Shown: positions 7,253 through 9,831 of the stretch, piece by piece
Layout: each line of letters opens with the position of its first letter
How positions within the stretch are numbered: position 1 is the first letter of the stretch
Assembly (NCBI GenBank): GCA_013815405.1
Contig: JACDGF010000048.1
Location: 1-9,831, forward strand
Reading direction: 5' to 3'
Origin: Caulobacteraceae bacterium
GTDB taxonomy: Bacteria > Pseudomonadota > Alphaproteobacteria > Caulobacterales > Caulobacteraceae
DNA: 9,831 bases
Notes under the pieces: generated by a model
The model's input: only the letters and a program-made list of their open reading frames with translations
Told to the model about the DNA's origin: nothing
The model's database searches: none
Position numbers and translations under genes: made by a program

Positions 7253-8677
7253 ATGGCCGACGATATGGATGCGCTGCTGGGCCGTCAGAAGGCCGCCCAT
7301 CTTCAGGACGGCGCGCCGAGCGCCGACCGGCGCATCGAGCGTCTCGACCGCTGCATCGGCCTGTTGGTCGACAACCGCGGCGAGATCGAAGAGGCCCTGA
7401 ACGTCGATTTCGGGGCGAGGTCGCGAGAGGCGACCGCTTTCGCCGACGTGGCCTCCTCGATCGGGACCCTCAAACACGCCAAGACCCATCTCAAGGCCTG
7501 GATGCGGGCCGAAAAGCGCAAGACCACGCCCGCCCTCCTGGGCCTGTTCGGCGCTCGGGCCCAGGTGCGGTTTCAGCCCAAGGGCGTGGTCGGGATCATC
7601 AGCCCCTGGAACTTCCCGGTGAACCTGACCTTCACACCCCTGGCCGGGGTCCTGGCGGCGGGCAACCGGGCGATGATCAAACCGTCGGAACTCACCCCCG
7701 CGACCTCTGACCTGATGGCACGGATGTTTGGTTCGGTGTTCTCGCCCGAGGAGATCGCCGTGGTCACCGGCGGCCCGGACGTCGGCCAGGCCTTCGCTAG
7801 CCTCGCTTTCGACCATTTGATCTTCACTGGCGCCACGGCCATCGCCCGGCATGTGATGCGGGCGGCGGCGGAGAACCTCACCCCGCTGACGCTGGAGCTC
7901 GGCGGCAAGAGCCCCGTCATCGTCGGCCGATCTGCCGATCTGAAGACCGCCGCGGCGCGGATCATGAACGGCAAGACCCTCAACGCCGGCCAGATCTGCC
8001 TGGCGCCGGACTATGTCATAGTCCCCGTCGACCGCATGGCCGCCTTCGTCGGCGAGGCCGAGGGGGCGGCGCGGCGGATGTTTCCGACCATCCGGGACAA
8101 TCCCGACTATTCGGCCATCGTCTCGCAGCGCCACTACGAGCGGATCACGGGCTATATCGACGAAGCCAGGGCCGGCGGCGCGCGGGTATTGGAGATCAAG
8201 CCGGACGGCGAGGATCTCACCCAGCAGGAGCATCGCAAGATCGCCCCGACCCTGATCATCGATCCGACCGACGACATGAAGGTGATGCAAGAGGAGATCT
8301 TCGGCCCGGTGCTTCCGGTGAAAGGCTACGCCGCCGTCGATGACGCGATCGCCTATGTCAACGCCCACGACCGCCCGCTGGGTCTCTATTATTTCGGCGA
8401 CGACGCCGACGAACGCGAGCGGGTCTTGTCGGGAACCACCTCGGGCGGGGTGACGGTCAACGACGTCGTCTTCCACGTGGCCCAGGAGGACCTGCCGTTC
8501 GGGGGAATTGGGCCCTCCGGCATGGGGAGCTATCACGGCTTCGACGGCTTCGCCGAATTCAGCCACAAACGCGCGATCTACACCCAGTTGAAGAACGACC
8601 TGCCGCAACTGCGCGCCCTGCGCCCGCCCTACGGCGCCGCGATCCGCAAATACCTCGCCGGCGCGATCACTCGGTAG
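7253..8677 (+). CDS. NAD(P)-dependent aldehyde dehydrogenase, coniferyl-aldehyde-dehydrogenase-like
   Basis: This enzyme oxidises an aldehyde to its carboxylic acid using NAD(P)+. The product is 474 residues, typical of the shorter ALDH branch that includes class 3 and CalB-type coniferyl aldehyde dehydrogenases. Visible residues are GIISPWNFPVN with Asn120, MIKPSE with Lys143, LELGGKSP with general-base Glu215, NAGQICLAPDY with nucleophile Cys249, and QEEIFGPVLPV with Glu348. LPFGGIGPSGMGSYHGFDGF (414-433) is characteristic of the class 3/CalB group. In the cofactor loop FTGATAIARH (191-200) the second glycine of the usual GxxxxG is alanine. The substrate cannot be fixed from sequence: coniferyl, other aromatic or fatty aldehydes are candidates. 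The start follows a good AAGGA; an in-frame TTG at 7238 is less likely. The gene stops 13 bases before the S-formylglutathione hydrolase gene, suggesting one transcript. Confidence 0.94.
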   Translation: MADDMDALLGRQKAAHLQDGAPSADRRIERLDRCIGLLVDNRGEIEEALNVDFGARSREATAFADVASSIGTLKHAKTHLKAWMRAEKRKTTPALLGLFGARAQVRFQPKGVVGIISPWNFPVNLTFTPLAGVLAAGNRAMIKPSELTPATSDLMARMFGSVFSPEEIAVVTGGPDVGQAFASLAFDHLIFTGATAIARHVMRAAAENLTPLTLELGGKSPVIVGRSADLKTAAARIMNGKTLNAGQICLAPDYVIVPVDRMAAFVGEAEGAARRMFPTIRDNPDYSAIVSQRHYERITGYIDEARAGGARVLEIKPDGEDLTQQEHRKIAPTLIIDPTDDMKVMQEEIFGPVLPVKGYAAVDDAIAYVNAHDRPLGLYYFGDDADERERVLSGTTSGGVTVNDVVFHVAQEDLPFGGIGPSGMGSYHGFDGFAEFSHKRAIYTQLKNDLPQLRALRPPYGAAIRKYLAGAITR

Positions 8678-8690
8678 GCGGAATTTCGAG

Positions 8691-9527
8691 GTGGCCCTCA
8701 TCACCGCCGAGCACCAGTCGTTCGGAGGCCGCGTCGCCTACTGCCGGCATGACTCGAAGGCCACCGGGACCCGGATGCGGTTTTCGATCTTCCTGCCGCC
8801 AGGGGAGGGGCCGCATCCCTATGTGATCTGGCTGTCGGGACTCACCTGCACGGAAGACAATTTCACCGCCAAGGCGGGCGCTTTTCGCAAGGCGTCTCGG
8901 CTCGGCCTGGCGGTGGTGGTCCCGGACACCAGCCCCAGAGGCAAGGCGGTCGCGGACGATCCCGAATACGACCTGGGGCAGGGGGCCGGTTTCTGGCTCG
9001 ACGCCACCAGGGCGCCTTGGGCGGAGGCTTTCCAGATGGATACCTATGTCACCCGCGATCTCATCGAGAAGGTCGAAACCGAATTTCCGCTCAAAGGGGG
9101 CCGGCGCGGGATCTTCGGCCATTCCATGGGCGGGCATGGGGCCCTGACCCTGGCGCTGCGCCGCCCCGAACTCTTCGCGTCGGTCTCGGCCTTCGCGCCG
9201 ATCGTCTCCCCGTCCAGAACCCCCTGGGGGCAGAAGGCCCTGACCGCCTATATCGGCCGGGATCTCGGCGCCTGGCGGGCCCATGACGCCGCGGCCCTGA
9301 TCGAGGACGGCGCCGCGCGGGGCCGGTTCGACCAGATCCTGGTCGACCAGGGCGAAGCTGATCCCTTTCTGGAAGAGCAGCTGCGGCCGCGGCTGCTTGC
9401 CGAGGCCTGCGCGGGCGCCGGCCAGCGCCTCGATCTGCGCATGCGGCCCGGCTACGACCACTCCTATTTCTTCATCGCCACCTTCGTGGCCGACCATTTG
9501 GCGTTTCACGCCGAACGGATCCGCTGA
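8691..9527 (+). CDS. fghA: S-formylglutathione hydrolase
   Basis: This esterase-D-type alpha/beta hydrolase splits S-formylglutathione into formate and glutathione, the last step of glutathione-dependent formaldehyde detoxification. The product is 278 residues, the family norm. The N-terminus SFGGRVAYCRHDSKATGTRM, then RFSIFLPP and LSGLTCTEDNF (49-58, Cys53), is typical. The catalytic triad is Ser145 in GHSMGGHGAL, Asp224 in DQGEADPFL and His257 in PGYDHSYFFI. GQGAGFWLDAT (96-106) is also characteristic. The start is a GTG at 8691 with GGCGGA at 8677-8682, eight bases upstream; it gives the usual N-terminal length. It follows the aldehyde dehydrogenase gene by 13 bases and probably shares its message. 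The usual partner, glutathione-dependent formaldehyde dehydrogenase, is not in the window. Confidence 0.95.
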   Translation: MALITAEHQSFGGRVAYCRHDSKATGTRMRFSIFLPPGEGPHPYVIWLSGLTCTEDNFTAKAGAFRKASRLGLAVVVPDTSPRGKAVADDPEYDLGQGAGFWLDATRAPWAEAFQMDTYVTRDLIEKVETEFPLKGGRRGIFGHSMGGHGALTLALRRPELFASVSAFAPIVSPSRTPWGQKALTAYIGRDLGAWRAHDAAALIEDGAARGRFDQILVDQGEADPFLEEQLRPRLLAEACAGAGQRLDLRMRPGYDHSYFFIATFVADHLAFHAERIR

Positions 9528-9556
9528 AGCAGGATTTCAGGCGCGCCTTGCGCCAA

Positions 9557-9831
9557 TCATCCGTCCCCGGGGGCGGGCGCCACGGGCGGGCGGGCGAGGA
9601 AGGCGGGCAGGTCGGCGCCGAATCCCACCACGCCCCGGTCACTGTCTTCCCGGGGGCCGGCCGTGCGTTCCCTTCGCCGGCGGTCGTCGGTCGCGGGCCG
9701 CGCCGTCGATGCGGGCGACTCTGTGGTAACCGCCCGCGGCTTGCGGTCTCGCCGCTCGCGTGGTTCGGCGGATCGCTCGGGCGCGCGGGGGTGGGGCGCC
9801 GCCGCGGCTGGAGCTGGAGCCGGGGCGGGGG
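9557..9831 (-). CDS. Probable C-terminal tail of a DEAD-box RNA helicase (5' part outside window)
   Basis: A - strand frame runs open from the right edge to a TGA at 9559-9557, giving 90 full codons and the end of a protein. It starts with an alanine-proline stretch and becomes arginine-rich and acidic (EPRERRDRKPR, DDRRRRERTAGPRED). It finishes with GVVGFGADLPAFLARPPVPA. Low-complexity, basic tails ending in a G(F/L)G-x-x-(V/L)PAF motif are common in alphaproteobacterial DEAD-box helicases, where such tails help bind RNA. No helicase motif lies within the window, so the identification rests on this tail alone. Long open frames arise easily in DNA this GC-rich, but the terminal motif is unlikely to be chance. 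It is convergent with the S-formylglutathione hydrolase gene, with 29 bases between their stops. Confidence 0.58.
   Translation of the reverse strand, partial: PAPAPAPAAAAPHPRAPERSAEPRERRDRKPRAVTTESPASTARPATDDRRRRERTAGPREDSDRGVVGFGADLPAFLARPPVAPAPGDG

Noticed and set aside
7181..8704. A 507-codon open frame on the - strand opposite the aldehyde dehydrogenase gene.
   Set aside because: It mirrors the codon-position GC bias of a real + strand gene, shows no recognisable domain, and the + strand product has all ALDH catalytic residues.
9540..9554. A short hairpin GGCGC/GCGCC between the convergent hydrolase and helicase-tail stops.
   Set aside because: The stem is only five base pairs, there is no T-tract on either strand, and such stems are expected by chance at this GC content.

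Overview
The window is a compact, very GC-rich (about two thirds or more G+C by eye) bacterial chromosome segment with tightly packed genes, several GTG starts and one-to-four-base gene overlaps. Gene content and order (class I cysteine desulfurase, sufB, VOC protein, sufC, sufD, sufS, DUF59 protein, A-type carrier) suggest an alphaproteobacterium, probably of the Caulobacter/Phenylobacterium kind. That placement is inferred from protein style and gene order, not from a search.

Bases 1-6091 hold most of a SUF iron-sulfur cluster assembly operon on the + strand. It begins inside a NifS/IscS-like cysteine desulfurase cut by the window edge. SufB, a small glyoxalase-fold (VOC) protein, SufC, SufD, SufS, a SufT-like DUF59 protein and a SufA/IscA-type carrier follow. 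Most junctions are TGATG or ATGA overlaps, so the operon looks translationally coupled. Known roles fit together: the desulfurases mobilise sulfur from cysteine, SufB-SufC-SufD is the ATP-driven scaffold, and the DUF59 and A-type proteins act in maturation and transfer to client proteins. The catalytic or ligand residues expected of each family are visible. No SufE/SufU sulfur-transfer partner and no IscR-type regulator lie inside the window; either could sit upstream or elsewhere.

Bases 6092-6351 separate two convergent genes. They hold two facing REP-like hairpins with identical 7-base loops and 9-bp stems that differ by two compensated base pairs. Next, on the - strand, is a PaaG-like enoyl-CoA hydratase/isomerase, whose start I move to an internal GTG with a good ribosome binding site. 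It is divergent from a + strand pair 13 bases apart: an aldehyde dehydrogenase resembling coniferyl aldehyde dehydrogenases and an S-formylglutathione hydrolase. Together these suggest aldehyde oxidation and formaldehyde detoxification, perhaps linked to aromatic compound use. At the right edge, a - strand open frame looks like the low-complexity tail of a DEAD-box RNA helicase, convergent with the hydrolase.

I see no phage, insertion sequence, CRISPR array, tRNA or rRNA. Most of the window is ordinary housekeeping DNA. The points most worth a second look are the VOC protein embedded in the suf operon, the covarying hairpin pair, and the aldehyde dehydrogenase/S-formylglutathione hydrolase pairing.
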